From Mycolicibacterium nivoides (GTDB lineage: Bacteria > Actinomycetota > Actinomycetes > Mycobacteriales > Mycobacteriaceae), in assembly GCF_003855255.1 (NCBI RefSeq), contig NZ_CP034072.1, positions 5,483,705-5,547,704 of the forward strand: a DNA stretch of 64,000 nucleotides. Direction: 5' to 3'. The position numbers and the translations under genes were made by a program. Below, piece after piece: positions 8,711-18,047 of the stretch. How positions within the stretch are numbered: the stretch's first letter is position 1; every line of letters begins with the position of its first letter. The notes beneath the pieces were generated by a model. The model ran no database searches. It had not been told where the DNA came from and worked only from the letters and a program-made list of their open reading frames with translations.

Positions 8711-9892
8711 CACGGCGCCGTAGCGCTGGTCAGGGTCGAGGACGCAGTGGGTGCGGCTGAACACCGTCACCATGCACTTGTTGTTGTGGTTGCAACGGCT
8801 GCGTGAGCCGGGCTCGGCGATCATCGTGTTGACCCGGTCCGGTTCACGCAGCAACGCCCGGCCCATGGCGAAGAAATCGAATCCTTCCCGCATGCCCGTC
8901 TCAAGGTGTTCGCGATCGTTGATGCCGCCCAGCAGAATCAGTTTGGTGTTGCGCATGAGCGGCACGAACTGCCGCGCGGCCTCCAGCATGTAGAGGTCCC
9001 GATACGGATAGACACCCATCGTCTGCTTGCCCACCAGCCGGACTGCCGGCCGCAATGCCGGCGGCATCACCTTCGCGAACTCCTTGACCGGGACGTCGCC
9101 GCGGAACAGGTACATGGGCTTGTACACCGACGAGCCCTGAGTCAGTTCGATGGCGTCGAGGGTGGCATCGGCGTCGAGAAGTTGGGCAGTCCGCAACGCC
9201 TCGTCGATCCAGATGCTGCCCGGAAGCCCGTCGTCCATGTCCAGTTTGGCGATCACCGCGACCCGATCGCCGACCACCTCACGCACCCGCGCCGCGATCT
9301 CCCGTACGAACCGCGATCGGTTGTCGATATCGCCGCCGTACTCATCCTTGCGACGATTGATCAGCGGACTCAGAAACGAGCTGGGCAGGTAGAGATGCCC
9401 GAAATGCAGTTCGACGGCATCGAATCCGGCATCGACCGCTACCTGCGCGGCGTCGCCGAACTGGTCGATCACGTGGGCGATTTCGGCGCGGGTGATCTCA
9501 CGGCAATAGGCGAAGGAGGTCGGGTTGATGAATCTACTCGGTGCCACGGCGGTGACACCGGTCAGCTTTTTCTGCGCCACCACCCCGGCATGGCCCAGCT
9601 GCGCCGAAATAGCCGCCCCCGCACCGTGTACCGCGTCGGCGAGCCGGCGCAGTCCCGGCAGAGCCTTGCTGTCCATGACGATCTGGCCGGGTGCGCTCGC
9701 ACCCTGGGGAGACACACAGCAGTAAGCCACGGTGGTCATTCCGACGCCGCCCTCTGCGAAGCCGCGATGGAAATCGATGAGGTCGTCGGTGACCAGCCCA
9801 TCGGGTGAGCGGCCTTCCGACGTGGCGGCCTTGATCACTCGGTTGCGCAGCGTCACGGGCCCGAGCTGGGCCGGGCTGAACGGATCGGTCAT
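8687..9892 (-). CDS. Old-yellow-enzyme family NADH:flavin oxidoreductase
   Basis: A 401-residue FMN-dependent TIM-barrel ene-reductase. Diagnostic segments are the N-terminal FSPAQLGPVTLRNRV, SAQLGHAG, the substrate-binding pair ELHFGHLYL, FLSPLINRRKDEYGGDIDNR and LLGGINDREHLETG. It ends with a cysteine-containing tail (CNHNNKC, THC) but has no separate FAD/NAD domain. ATG at 9892 is chosen: the frame is open 54 codons further but only the MTDPFSPAQLGP start matches the family. It is divergent from the Dabb-domain gene (100 bp between starts). In steroid clusters such enzymes reduce conjugated enones; the substrate here is unknown. Confidence 0.87.
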   Translation of the reverse strand: MTDPFSPAQLGPVTLRNRVIKAATSEGRSPDGLVTDDLIDFHRGFAEGGVGMTTVAYCCVSPQGASAPGQIVMDSKALPGLRRLADAVHGAGAAISAQLGHAGVVAQKKLTGVTAVAPSRFINPTSFAYCREITRAEIAHVIDQFGDAAQVAVDAGFDAVELHFGHLYLPSSFLSPLINRRKDEYGGDIDNRSRFVREIAARVREVVGDRVAVIAKLDMDDGLPGSIWIDEALRTAQLLDADATLDAIELTQGSSVYKPMYLFRGDVPVKEFAKVMPPALRPAVRLVGKQTMGVYPYRDLYMLEAARQFVPLMRNTKLILLGGINDREHLETGMREGFDFFAMGRALLREPDRVNTMIAEPGSRSRCNHNNKCMVTVFSRTHCVLDPDQRYGAVLSAEQVT

Positions 9893-9992
9893 CGCCACAC
9901 CATCGCGCCGACACACCCTGTCGTCAACGGTGGTTTCCCGATGGCCGGGAATGCTGCGCCTACGTCGAGACGGGCGACCGTAATCTTGCGTC

Positions 9993-10976
9993 ATGGCCGA
10001 GGTTTTCGTGATCGATCGGGTAGTCACCAGGCCGGGCTGCGCCCAGAAGTTCATCGATGCCTACTTGGCCGGGTATGCCCCGGGTGCCCGTGATCGCGGC
10101 ATGACACTGCGCGACGTCGTGGTCAGCCCACCCATCTGGTTCGACGACCGATCCAACGTGGTCACCGTTACCTGGACGCTGCCCAGCCCCCAGGCCTGGT
10201 GGCAGATGACCTGGCAGGGCCGGCCCGACCCCGCCGTTGCGCGGTGGTGGGACAGCATCACCGATCTGGTGGTGGAACGGACTCGCGATGTCGCGTCTGC
10301 GGCCGAGGCAGTCGATGCCCCTGCCGCACACGTCCCGACCGACACATCGACCGGTTCAGCCACACTCGGGGTCACCCGCCTGGTCGACGTCGACGAGTCC
10401 GAACGCGGCCGCGTCGTGGGCGCCCTACGCGACGCCGCCGAACGCAGCGGCGCGTCGAGAGCGTTGGTAGAGCCGACACTGCCGGGTTCACGCAATGGCG
10501 GCGACATCCTGGTCCATCTGCGGTTTCCAAACGAACATGCCTGGGAGAAAAGCAATTTCGACGATGCGCTGACGGATCCGGCGATCTCGCGCGTGAATGG
10601 GGTGATCTACCGGGGGACTCCGATCCGCCGCAGCAGTGGCACCGTGTACCGCGCGCTGCTGCTGCGTGTACCCGCCGAGGTGGGGGCCGAGACCGTCGCA
10701 GCATTCGAGAGTGAACTGTCGATGATGCCCCGATACGTCCCCACCATCACCGCGTGGCAGCTCAGCCGGGTCGAGCAGGCCATCGGCACCACCGAATGGA
10801 CCCACGTCTTCGAACAGGAATTCACCGACGTCGACGGACTGATGGGCCCCTATCTCATGCATCCGATCCACTGGGCGGTGGTCGACCGTTGGTTCGATCC
10901 CGAGACCACCGACATCATTGTCCGCGACCGGGTATGCCACAGCTTCTGCGAACTGCCTGGCCCCGTACTCGAATAG
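9993..10976 (+). CDS. Multi-domain dimeric alpha/beta-barrel (Dabb-like) protein
   Basis: A 327-residue protein that appears to be three ferredoxin-like repeats. The last (about residues 218-310, YRALLLRVP to VVDRWFDPE, with HPIHW) resembles the stress-responsive Dabb domain. The first (IDRVVTRPGCAQKFIDAYLAGY) looks like an NIPSNAP/monooxygenase-type dimeric barrel. There is no signal peptide or membrane segment. These folds bind hydrophobic small molecules or act as monooxygenases, cyclases or isomerases. The gene is divergent from the OYE gene and probably belongs with the same pathway. No specific reaction can be assigned. Confidence 0.72.
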   Translation: MAEVFVIDRVVTRPGCAQKFIDAYLAGYAPGARDRGMTLRDVVVSPPIWFDDRSNVVTVTWTLPSPQAWWQMTWQGRPDPAVARWWDSITDLVVERTRDVASAAEAVDAPAAHVPTDTSTGSATLGVTRLVDVDESERGRVVGALRDAAERSGASRALVEPTLPGSRNGGDILVHLRFPNEHAWEKSNFDDALTDPAISRVNGVIYRGTPIRRSSGTVYRALLLRVPAEVGAETVAAFESELSMMPRYVPTITAWQLSRVEQAIGTTEWTHVFEQEFTDVDGLMGPYLMHPIHWAVVDRWFDPETTDIIVRDRVCHSFCELPGPVLE

Positions 10977-10984
10977 GCGAGCAC

Positions 10985-11872
10985 CTAGACCCCCGCCGGC
11001 AGGATGTTCGGATTCACAGCGGCAGGCGGCTGCAGCGGCGGCAATACTGTGTTGCCGTCCAGCGAGTGCACCGGAAGTTGTTGCGACCACGGGTAGTGCA
11101 GGCTGAACGCCACCAGACCGGTCCGCTCGGTCGCAGGCAGGTGACACATCGCCAACACCGTTTCGGCCAGGTACTCGACCGGTTCGGTCGGAAAGCTGTC
11201 CGGAATCAGCGACGCCGCGCCCGGCGTGCGCACCGCCGTCGACGGCCCGACGCAGTTCACCGCAATGTCGGCATCCAGCAGCTCGGCGGCCACCCCCTGG
11301 GTGAACCGGTGCAACGCAGCCTTGCACGACGCATAGATCACGTCGCCCGCCGTCTTGTTGTAGTCGCGGTACGGCCGCACCGGGGCCACCCCGGTCACCG
11401 AGCCGATGTTGACGATCCACCCTGCGCCCTGTTTACGCATGTGCGGCACAACCGCTTTCGTCAACGCGAACGGTGCCTTCAGATAATGCTCCACGGTGCG
11501 GTCGAAGGTCTCGACCGGCATGTCCTCGATGACCGAATAGTCGGCGTAGCCGGCGTTGTTGACCAGGATGTCGAGCCGGCCGGTGCGCTCGACGACAGCC
11601 TGGATCAGGCCGTCACGGGCGGCGCTGTCTTCGAGATCGGCAGCCACTCCGAAGGCCGAGCCCCCGGCGTCTTCAATGAGAGCGATGGTCTCCTCGATCG
11701 TCCCCGGGATTGCCTCGGTGACTCCGGCCCGCGTGGACGGTGTCGGGGTATAGGAGCGTGCGGTGACCGCCACCGTGGCGCCTTCCGCCGCCAACCTCTG
11801 TGCGATGGCACGCCCGATGCCGCGACTACTGCCGGTCACCAACGCTGTTCTGCCGGAAAGCATCTGACTCAT
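10985..11872 (-). CDS. Short-chain dehydrogenase/reductase
   Basis: A 295-residue SDR. It has TGSSRGIGRAIAQRL (cofactor), NNAGYADYS, the VNIGS strand and YRDYNKTAGDVIYASCKAAL, where Tyr-x3-Lys reads Y..C K in the YASCK segment. The C-terminus is about 40 residues longer than a classical SDR, with a proline-rich end. ATG at 11872 overlaps the stop of the upstream BVMO (ATGA), so the two are co-translated. An SDR paired with a BVMO suggests alcohol to ketone to ester chemistry. It converges with the Dabb gene, separated by 8 bp. Confidence 0.85.
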   Translation of the reverse strand: MSQMLSGRTALVTGSSRGIGRAIAQRLAAEGATVAVTARSYTPTPSTRAGVTEAIPGTIEETIALIEDAGGSAFGVAADLEDSAARDGLIQAVVERTGRLDILVNNAGYADYSVIEDMPVETFDRTVEHYLKAPFALTKAVVPHMRKQGAGWIVNIGSVTGVAPVRPYRDYNKTAGDVIYASCKAALHRFTQGVAAELLDADIAVNCVGPSTAVRTPGAASLIPDSFPTEPVEYLAETVLAMCHLPATERTGLVAFSLHYPWSQQLPVHSLDGNTVLPPLQPPAAVNPNILPAGV

Positions 11873-13794
11873 CGGAGGACGAAATCCTCTTCGATCGGGG
11901 CTCGGTGTTGCTGCCAGATATCCACCAGTCGGAACGGTGTGGCCACCACAACCCGGCCCGACCCTGAGCGGTAGTAGGTGTGAGCGTTGGGCGTATGGCA
12001 CCAGACCGTGCGCTGCATCGCCTCGTCTATCCCTGCGACGTACTCGTCGTATGCACGTTGGGTGACCTCCATCGTCGACGCCCCGCGCAAAGCCATCAGT
12101 TGCAGGCACTCCACGATGTAGTGCGCCAGCACTTCCATCGAGAAATTGGCGCCTGCACCATGGCCCGGGCTGTAGTTCGGCGCCGAGGTGATGAACAGAT
12201 TCGGGAACCCTGCGACCGCGCCCCCTCGATATGCCCGCGGGCTGTCGCCCCATTCCTGGACCAGAGTCTTGCCGTCGCGGCCGCGAATATCGATGGTGGA
12301 CAGGAAATCCAGGTGGTAACCGGTGGCGTAGATGATGAGATCGAGGTCAATCTGGCGGCCGTCGGCGGTGACGATGCCCCTCTCGTTGACTTGAGCGGGT
12401 TCACTGGCCTCCACTTCGACGTGGTCACGGGTCAGCGCGGCATAGTAACCGCCGGGGTCGCGGATGATCCGCTTGCCGTACGGAGCAAAATCCGGCGTCA
12501 CCTTCTGCGCCAATTCGGTTCCGGCACCAAAAGTCCGGTCGATGTACTCCTGACACATCTTGAGCAGCACATCGTTGGCCGGCGAAATCGACAGGTGAGT
12601 CTCGGACCACTCGGAGTCCCGCAGAATGACCGGGTAGTTGTTGTCCGCCGTTCCCCAGTACGACTTGAGTCGGTGCCACATCGCGTAGTAGGGCAACGCT
12701 TTGCCCAGATAGCGCCGATGTTCGGGGACTTCATCCGACAGGCGCCGGCGAGGGGCGACCCAGTGCGGCTGCCGCTGGAAGACTGTCAGGTGTTCGACCT
12801 CCTCGACGCAGGCGTCGACGATCTGCACGGCTGTGCAACCGGCGCCGATGATGGCCACCTTCTTGCCTGCCAGCTCCAGTGAAGGGTCCCACTGCGCGGA
12901 GTGAATGCTGGTGCCGGCGAAGGTGTCTCGTCCCTCGATGTCGGGGAATCGCGGTCGGTTGAGATAGCCGGCCGCGGTGACGACGACAGTCGCGTAGTCG
13001 ATGCTCCGGGTTCCGTCAGCGCGACGGGAGTGGATCTCCCACTGCTGACGCTGCTCGTCCCACCACAGTGCCTCCACCTCGGTGCCGAAGCGGATGTGGC
13101 GACGCAGATCGTGCTTGTCGGCCAACGAGACCAGGTAGGCCTGATATTCCGCGCCCTGCGGATAGTAATTCGACCAGTCCGGGTTCACCTCGCGTGACAG
13201 CGAGTAGTACGCCGAAGGCGTATCCACCCCGATGCCGGGATACCTTGTGGTCAGCCAGGTGCCACCCACCTCATCGTTGCGGTCGAAGATCTCGAAATGC
13301 ACGCCCTCTTCGGCAGCGGCCAGCGCGACCGCGATACCGGCGATGCCGGCGCCGATGATCGCCACCGTGGTGGAAGAGGGAATCGGCGTGGTGCGCGGCA
13401 ACGTCGGCTGAGACGGGCGGAATCCGCCTTGCTCCAGCAGCAGGTCGACGTGTTCGTCGTCGACGGGACCACCCAGCGCAATCGGGAGCAGACGGGCGAA
13501 GAACTCGCGATCGTCCACCGGCAGCGCGCCAACCCGACGCGGCCGGCCGAGGGCGGCGGCGATTTCGTCGGCCAGCGTCTCGGCGGTCTGAGTATCGGTC
13601 GTTCCAGCGCGCTCGGGCGGATCGGGAACGTGATCGATCTTGGATGCGTACCGATCGATGACCGCCGGATCACCCGTCATCTGGGCCAACACCGCGACCA
13701 GGACACCAGGGTCCGCCTCCAGGAGATGGGCGCGCAGGTCGTCAGGGTCTGGGGCGCGATCCGCGAGTGACGAGGATTCAGTGGTAGCGGTCAT
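11869..13794 (-). CDS. Long type I Baeyer-Villiger monooxygenase with N-terminal extension
   Basis: A 641-residue BVMO. The first about 140 residues form an extension absent from the 537-residue BVMO at 270-1883. Then come the FAD motif GAGIAG (148-153), the fingerprint FAGTSIHSAQWD (292-303) and the NADPH motif GAGCTA. Large BVMOs of this kind act on steroids or macrocyclic ketones in known cases. ATG at 13794 (MTATTESSS) is chosen; the frame is open to 14004 but that stretch opposes the ligase gene. It is coupled to the downstream SDR and divergent from the acyl-CoA ligase operon. Confidence 0.87.
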   Translation of the reverse strand: MTATTESSSLADRAPDPDDLRAHLLEADPGVLVAVLAQMTGDPAVIDRYASKIDHVPDPPERAGTTDTQTAETLADEIAAALGRPRRVGALPVDDREFFARLLPIALGGPVDDEHVDLLLEQGGFRPSQPTLPRTTPIPSSTTVAIIGAGIAGIAVALAAAEEGVHFEIFDRNDEVGGTWLTTRYPGIGVDTPSAYYSLSREVNPDWSNYYPQGAEYQAYLVSLADKHDLRRHIRFGTEVEALWWDEQRQQWEIHSRRADGTRSIDYATVVVTAAGYLNRPRFPDIEGRDTFAGTSIHSAQWDPSLELAGKKVAIIGAGCTAVQIVDACVEEVEHLTVFQRQPHWVAPRRRLSDEVPEHRRYLGKALPYYAMWHRLKSYWGTADNNYPVILRDSEWSETHLSISPANDVLLKMCQEYIDRTFGAGTELAQKVTPDFAPYGKRIIRDPGGYYAALTRDHVEVEASEPAQVNERGIVTADGRQIDLDLIIYATGYHLDFLSTIDIRGRDGKTLVQEWGDSPRAYRGGAVAGFPNLFITSAPNYSPGHGAGANFSMEVLAHYIVECLQLMALRGASTMEVTQRAYDEYVAGIDEAMQRTVWCHTPNAHTYYRSGSGRVVVATPFRLVDIWQQHRAPIEEDFVLR

Positions 13795-13797
13795 AGG

Positions 13798-13810
13798 TTC
13801 GAGTATCGAA
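13798..13810. promoter_or_regulatory. Short inverted repeat in divergent promoter region
   Basis: TTCGA-GTA-TCGAA (13798-13810) lies 3 bp upstream of the BVMO start codon within the 103-bp divergent gap to the acyl-CoA ligase. It resembles the TCGAATATTCGA palindrome at 33315-33326 in its TCGAA half-sites. It could be an operator; arms of 5 bp are short. Confidence 0.35.
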
Positions 13811-13897
13811 GGGTCGAGGGCCTCGCCGCGCCCACTCTGTCTACTGAGCGGGAGACGAACCACCGCGGCCGCCGGCGGCATGCCTACTCTGCCGACC

Positions 13898-15481
13898 ATG
13901 CATTCCGACGACCTTGCCGCCGTCATCGCCCGGGCCCGTAGCCACAGCCTCGCAGATATCCCCCGCCGGTCGGCGCGCAAGCAACCTGAGAAGACCGCCA
14001 TCATCGACGGCGACGTCGCCCTGAGTTTTGCCGAGTTCGATCACCTGGTGGATCGCGCCGCCGCCGCATTGCACGAGAACGGGTTACTCCCCGGTGACCG
14101 ACTCGCATTGTTGTCGCGCAACTGCTGGCAGTACACGGTGCTGGCCTTCGCCACCGCCCGCGCCGGCGTGGTGCTGGTTCCGATCAATTTCATGCTGATG
14201 CCGGAGGAGATCTCGTACATCCTCGGCCACAGCCAGGCCGCTGGATTCATCGTCGAGGCCGACCTGATCCCGGTGGCCGAACAGGCCATGGCCGTGGGAA
14301 CAGCGGTTCGCACGAAGGCAGCACTCGTGCCCTCCGGCCAGTCATGTCCTGGCTGGCCCGATTTCGCCGAATGGCTGACCACCATCGCGGACGTTCCGGA
14401 CATCCGGATCGATGACGATCAGCTGCTGCGGGTGATGTACACCAGCGGCACCGAATCGCGGCCCAAAGGCGTCATGCACAGCAGTCGCAGCTTGATGTGG
14501 CAGTACATCAGCACCATCGTGGCCGGTTCCATGTCCGGCGACGATGTCGAGATCCACTCCCTGCCCCTGTATCACTGCGCGCAGCTGGACAACTTCCTGG
14601 CGACCGACATCTACCTGGGAGCAACCAGCATCATCCTGCCCAGGCCGGACCCGGAGCTGGTACTTCGGACGATCGAACGACATGGCGTCACGAATTACTT
14701 TGCGCCACCTACGGTGTGGATCAGCCTGCTGCGCAGTTCCGTGTTCGACGAGGTAGACCTGTCCAGCCTGCGCAAGGGGTACTACGGGGCCTCACCGATG
14801 CCTACCGAGATCCTGCACGAGATGCGTAGACGGCTGCCGAATCTGCGGCTGTGGAACTTCTACGGCCAGACGGAGATGGCTCCCCTGGCCTCAGCTCTGG
14901 GCCCTGCCGAGCAGGATGCCCACGCAGGGGCTGCGGGGCGTCCCGTGGTCAACGTCGAAACGGTGATCCTCGATGACAACGACGTGCCGGTCGAGTCCGG
15001 CACCGTCGGTGAAATCGCCCACCGCAGTCCACATCTGATGCTGGGCTACCTCGACGACGAGGACAAGACGGCCCAGGCCTTCGCCGGCGGTTGGTTCCAT
15101 TCCGGCGATCTGGGCTTCTATGACGAGCACGGCCTGCTGCACGTCGTCGATCGAAAGAAGGACATGATCAAAACCGGCGGCGAAAACGTCGCCAGCCGCG
15201 AGGTCGAAGAAGTTCTCTACCGGCACAACGGCGTCGAGGAAGTAGCCGTATTCGGCGTGGCGCACCCCGTCTGGGTTGAGGCTGTGGTCGCCGCGGTGGT
15301 AACCCGGGCCGGCTCCAGCCTGACCGAAGAAGACGTTCTGCGTCACTGCCGCGACCACCTCGCCGGCTTCAAGACCCCCAAGCAGATCTTCTTTGTCGAT
15401 TCGCTGCCAAAGAACCCCAGCGGCAAATTGCTCAAACGCGACCTGCGACAGCGGTTCAGCCTCGAATTCCAAAGCAACTGA
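13898..15481 (+). CDS. Acyl-CoA ligase / AMP-dependent synthetase (FadD type)
   Basis: A 527-residue ATP-dependent acyl-CoA synthetase. It has the adenylate P-loop YTSGTESRPKGVMHS, the YGQTE motif, GWFHSGDLGF with the AMP-binding Asp, the hinge DRKKDMIKTGGENV and the C-terminal catalytic lysine region NPSGKLLKR. It would activate a carboxylate side chain or ring fragment. ATG at 13898 is chosen; ATG at 13880 is an alternative and no strong ribosome binding site precedes either. It starts a tight operon with two dehydrogenases, a hydratase and two acyl-CoA dehydrogenases, so alcohol, aldehyde, acid and acyl-CoA steps are all present. Confidence 0.9.
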   Translation: MHSDDLAAVIARARSHSLADIPRRSARKQPEKTAIIDGDVALSFAEFDHLVDRAAAALHENGLLPGDRLALLSRNCWQYTVLAFATARAGVVLVPINFMLMPEEISYILGHSQAAGFIVEADLIPVAEQAMAVGTAVRTKAALVPSGQSCPGWPDFAEWLTTIADVPDIRIDDDQLLRVMYTSGTESRPKGVMHSSRSLMWQYISTIVAGSMSGDDVEIHSLPLYHCAQLDNFLATDIYLGATSIILPRPDPELVLRTIERHGVTNYFAPPTVWISLLRSSVFDEVDLSSLRKGYYGASPMPTEILHEMRRRLPNLRLWNFYGQTEMAPLASALGPAEQDAHAGAAGRPVVNVETVILDDNDVPVESGTVGEIAHRSPHLMLGYLDDEDKTAQAFAGGWFHSGDLGFYDEHGLLHVVDRKKDMIKTGGENVASREVEEVLYRHNGVEEVAVFGVAHPVWVEAVVAAVVTRAGSSLTEEDVLRHCRDHLAGFKTPKQIFFVDSLPKNPSGKLLKRDLRQRFSLEFQSN

Positions 15482-15492
15482 AGGGACGCACG

Positions 15493-16599
15493 ATGTACCA
15501 GGGACGGATCGCGCGATTCGACGAACCAGGCAAACCATTCCAGATCGAAACGGTCACCCTGCCCGAAGTCGGGCCGGGGGAAATCCTGATCCGGGTCCTC
15601 CGGGCGAACATCTGTGGATCAGACGTGCATGCCTGGCACGGCACCTTCGCCACCCGCGGTTTGGGTGGACAGCTACCGACCGTGCTGGGTCACGAGATGG
15701 TGGGCGCCATCGAGGTGCTGGGCGACGGAGTATCCGCCGACTCCAACGGCAAACCCTTGGCCGAAGGCACGCGAGTGGTGTTCCCGTACTTCTACTGCTG
15801 CCACACGTGCCGTAACTGTCTGGCGGGGCGCCGTAACGCCTGCCTGAACCTGAAAATGGCGATGTTGGGCCGCGCCGACGAACCGCCCTATTTCGTCGGC
15901 GGATACGGCGACTACTACCTGTTGCCTGCCGGCGCAGTGATTTACACGGTTCCCGATACCCTGAGCGACGACATCGCCGCGGGCGCCAACTGCGCACTGT
16001 CACAGGTCATGTACGGACTTGAACGCGTCGACCTGCAGCTCGGCGAGCACGTCGTGGTTCAGGGAGCCGGAGCCCTGGGTCTCTACGCGGTGGCCGTCGC
16101 CAAGGCGCGCGGCGCAGCCAACGTCATCGCGATCGACGGCGTGTCCGAAAGACTCGAGTTGGCAACCGCATTCGGTGCCGACTCGGTGATCGACCTCAGC
16201 GAAGTCGCCACGCCCAAGGACCGGGCCAAAGCAGTACGTAAGTTGACCGACGGCCAGGGTGCCGACGTGGTGGTCGAGGTCGTCGGACACCCGTCGGCCA
16301 TCGACGAGGGCCTGCAGATGCTCGCCCAGTTCGGCCGTTACGTCGAGATCGGCAACATCAACATCGGCAAGACCTTCGAGTTCGACCCGTCACGGTTCGT
16401 CTTCACCAACAAGACCATGGTCGGGGTCTCCCTCTATGACCCGGCAGTCCTGTCCCGCGCGTTGACCTTCCTCGACCTTCATCAACACCATCTGCCGTTC
16501 GAGCGTCTCGCCGCGGCGTCGTACTCGCTCGACGACATCAACGAAGCGTTCAGCGCAGCCGACGGCAAGCGCGATATCCGCGCCAGCCTGATTCCCTGA
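15493..16599 (+). CDS. Zinc-dependent alcohol dehydrogenase (MDR family)
   Basis: A 368-residue medium-chain dehydrogenase. Catalytic zinc ligands are visible at Cys41 (NICGSD) and His67-Glu68 (LGHEMVG). The structural zinc lobe has Cys103-x2-Cys106-x2-Cys109-x7-Cys117. The NAD motif reads GAGALGLYAVAVAKARGA. AAGGGA precedes the ATG by 7 bases, 11 bp after the ligase stop. With the next gene (aldehyde dehydrogenase) it would take a primary alcohol to an acid for the ligase. Confidence 0.9.
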   Translation: MYQGRIARFDEPGKPFQIETVTLPEVGPGEILIRVLRANICGSDVHAWHGTFATRGLGGQLPTVLGHEMVGAIEVLGDGVSADSNGKPLAEGTRVVFPYFYCCHTCRNCLAGRRNACLNLKMAMLGRADEPPYFVGGYGDYYLLPAGAVIYTVPDTLSDDIAAGANCALSQVMYGLERVDLQLGEHVVVQGAGALGLYAVAVAKARGAANVIAIDGVSERLELATAFGADSVIDLSEVATPKDRAKAVRKLTDGQGADVVVEVVGHPSAIDEGLQMLAQFGRYVEIGNINIGKTFEFDPSRFVFTNKTMVGVSLYDPAVLSRALTFLDLHQHHLPFERLAAASYSLDDINEAFSAADGKRDIRASLIP

Positions 16600-16622
16600 C
16601 CCCCACGAATGTAAGGACAACC

Positions 16623-18047
16623 GTGCCCACTTTTGAACACGACAGACTGTTCATCGACGGCAGCTGGACCACCGCCTCGGGGAACGGCGTCATCGAAGTA
16701 GTCGACCCGGCTACCGAAGCAGTGATCGGCCATGTGCCCAATGGCGACTCCACCGATGTCGACGCCGCCGTGGCGGCAGCGAGGCGGGCATTCGACCCGC
16801 TCATCACCGTTGGCGAACGCCGGGATCGAGTGCAGCGGGTGATCGCCGCGATGGAGAAGCGCTTACCCGACATCGCCGATCTCATCACCGCCGAGATGGG
16901 TGCCCCCGTACGCATCGCGCAGACGGTGCAGACGCAGGTGCCACTGGCGGTGGCCAAGGGCTTCGCCGATGTGCTGGAGACCTTCGAATTCGAAGAGCGC
17001 ATCGGCAATTCGCTTGTTCTGAGAGAGCCCTACGGCGTCGTCGGGGCCATCACGCCGTGGAATTACCCGCTCTACCAGGTGGTCGCCAAGGTGCTACCGG
17101 CCATCGCCGCGGGCTGCCCCGTCGTGCTCAAACCCAGTAACGAAGCCCCGCTTTCGGTGTTCGCCTTCGTCGAAGCCTGCGAAGAGTCGGGACTCCCGCC
17201 CGGGACGATCAACCTCGTCTCGGGCCCCGGTCGGGTGATCGGCGAACGTCTCGCGTCGCATCCCGACGTCGACTTCGTCTCGTTCACCGGATCCACAGGC
17301 GTGGGCGCGCGCGTCGGAGAACTTGCCGGCCAGTCGATCAAGAAGGTTGCTCTCGAACTCGGCGGCAAGTCGGCCAACGTAATCCTCGATGGTGCGGATC
17401 TGGCGACCGCGGTCAAGGTCGGGGTGGGCAATGCCTTCCTCAATGGAGGCCAGACCTGTATGGCGTGGACCAGGATGCTGGTGCCGCAAAGCCGCTACGA
17501 CGAGGCCCTGAGCCTGATCGAATCCGCCGTGGCCCGCTACATCGTGGGTGATCCGCGCGACCCGGCGACCCGTATCGGACCGTCGGCGTCGCGGTCGCAG
17601 TTCGACACGGTTCGTGGCTTCATCGACCGCGCCCAGCGCGACGGCGCCCGCCTGCTGATCGGTGGCGCGGAGCCGATCAGCGACGTCGGGTATTTCGTGG
17701 CACCAACGGTTTTCGCCGACGTGGATCCTGACTCCGAGCTCGGTCAGGAAGAGGTGTTCGGTCCCGTGCTCGCAGTGATCCCCTTCACCGACTCCGATGA
17801 TGCACTGCGCATCGCCAATGGCACGCCCTACGGGCTGTCGGGCGCCGTATGGGCCGCAGGCGATGACGACGCCATCGCTTTCGCCCGCCAGGTGCAGACC
17901 GGCCAACTCGACATCAACGGCGGCGCCTACAACCCCACCGCCCCGTTCGGCGGGTACAAGAAGTCCGGCATCGGCCGTGAACTGGGCCGGTTCGGCTTCG
18001 AAGAGTACCTCCAGACCAAATCCCTTCAGCTCAAGGAGCGCGCGTGA
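16623..18047 (+). CDS. NAD(P)-dependent aldehyde dehydrogenase
   Basis: A 474-residue aldehyde dehydrogenase. It has Asn147 (TPWNYPL), the general base Glu245 (ALELGGKS), the nucleophile Cys279 (GGQTCMAW), the FTGSTGVG cofactor loop and EEVFGPVL near the end. Length is normal for the family. The start is GTG at 16623 with AAGGA 6 bases upstream. The stop overlaps the GTG of the hydratase (GTGA). It would oxidise the aldehyde made by the adjacent alcohol dehydrogenase to the acid activated by the ligase. Confidence 0.92.
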   Translation: MPTFEHDRLFIDGSWTTASGNGVIEVVDPATEAVIGHVPNGDSTDVDAAVAAARRAFDPLITVGERRDRVQRVIAAMEKRLPDIADLITAEMGAPVRIAQTVQTQVPLAVAKGFADVLETFEFEERIGNSLVLREPYGVVGAITPWNYPLYQVVAKVLPAIAAGCPVVLKPSNEAPLSVFAFVEACEESGLPPGTINLVSGPGRVIGERLASHPDVDFVSFTGSTGVGARVGELAGQSIKKVALELGGKSANVILDGADLATAVKVGVGNAFLNGGQTCMAWTRMLVPQSRYDEALSLIESAVARYIVGDPRDPATRIGPSASRSQFDTVRGFIDRAQRDGARLLIGGAEPISDVGYFVAPTVFADVDPDSELGQEEVFGPVLAVIPFTDSDDALRIANGTPYGLSGAVWAAGDDDAIAFARQVQTGQLDINGGAYNPTAPFGGYKKSGIGRELGRFGFEEYLQTKSLQLKERA

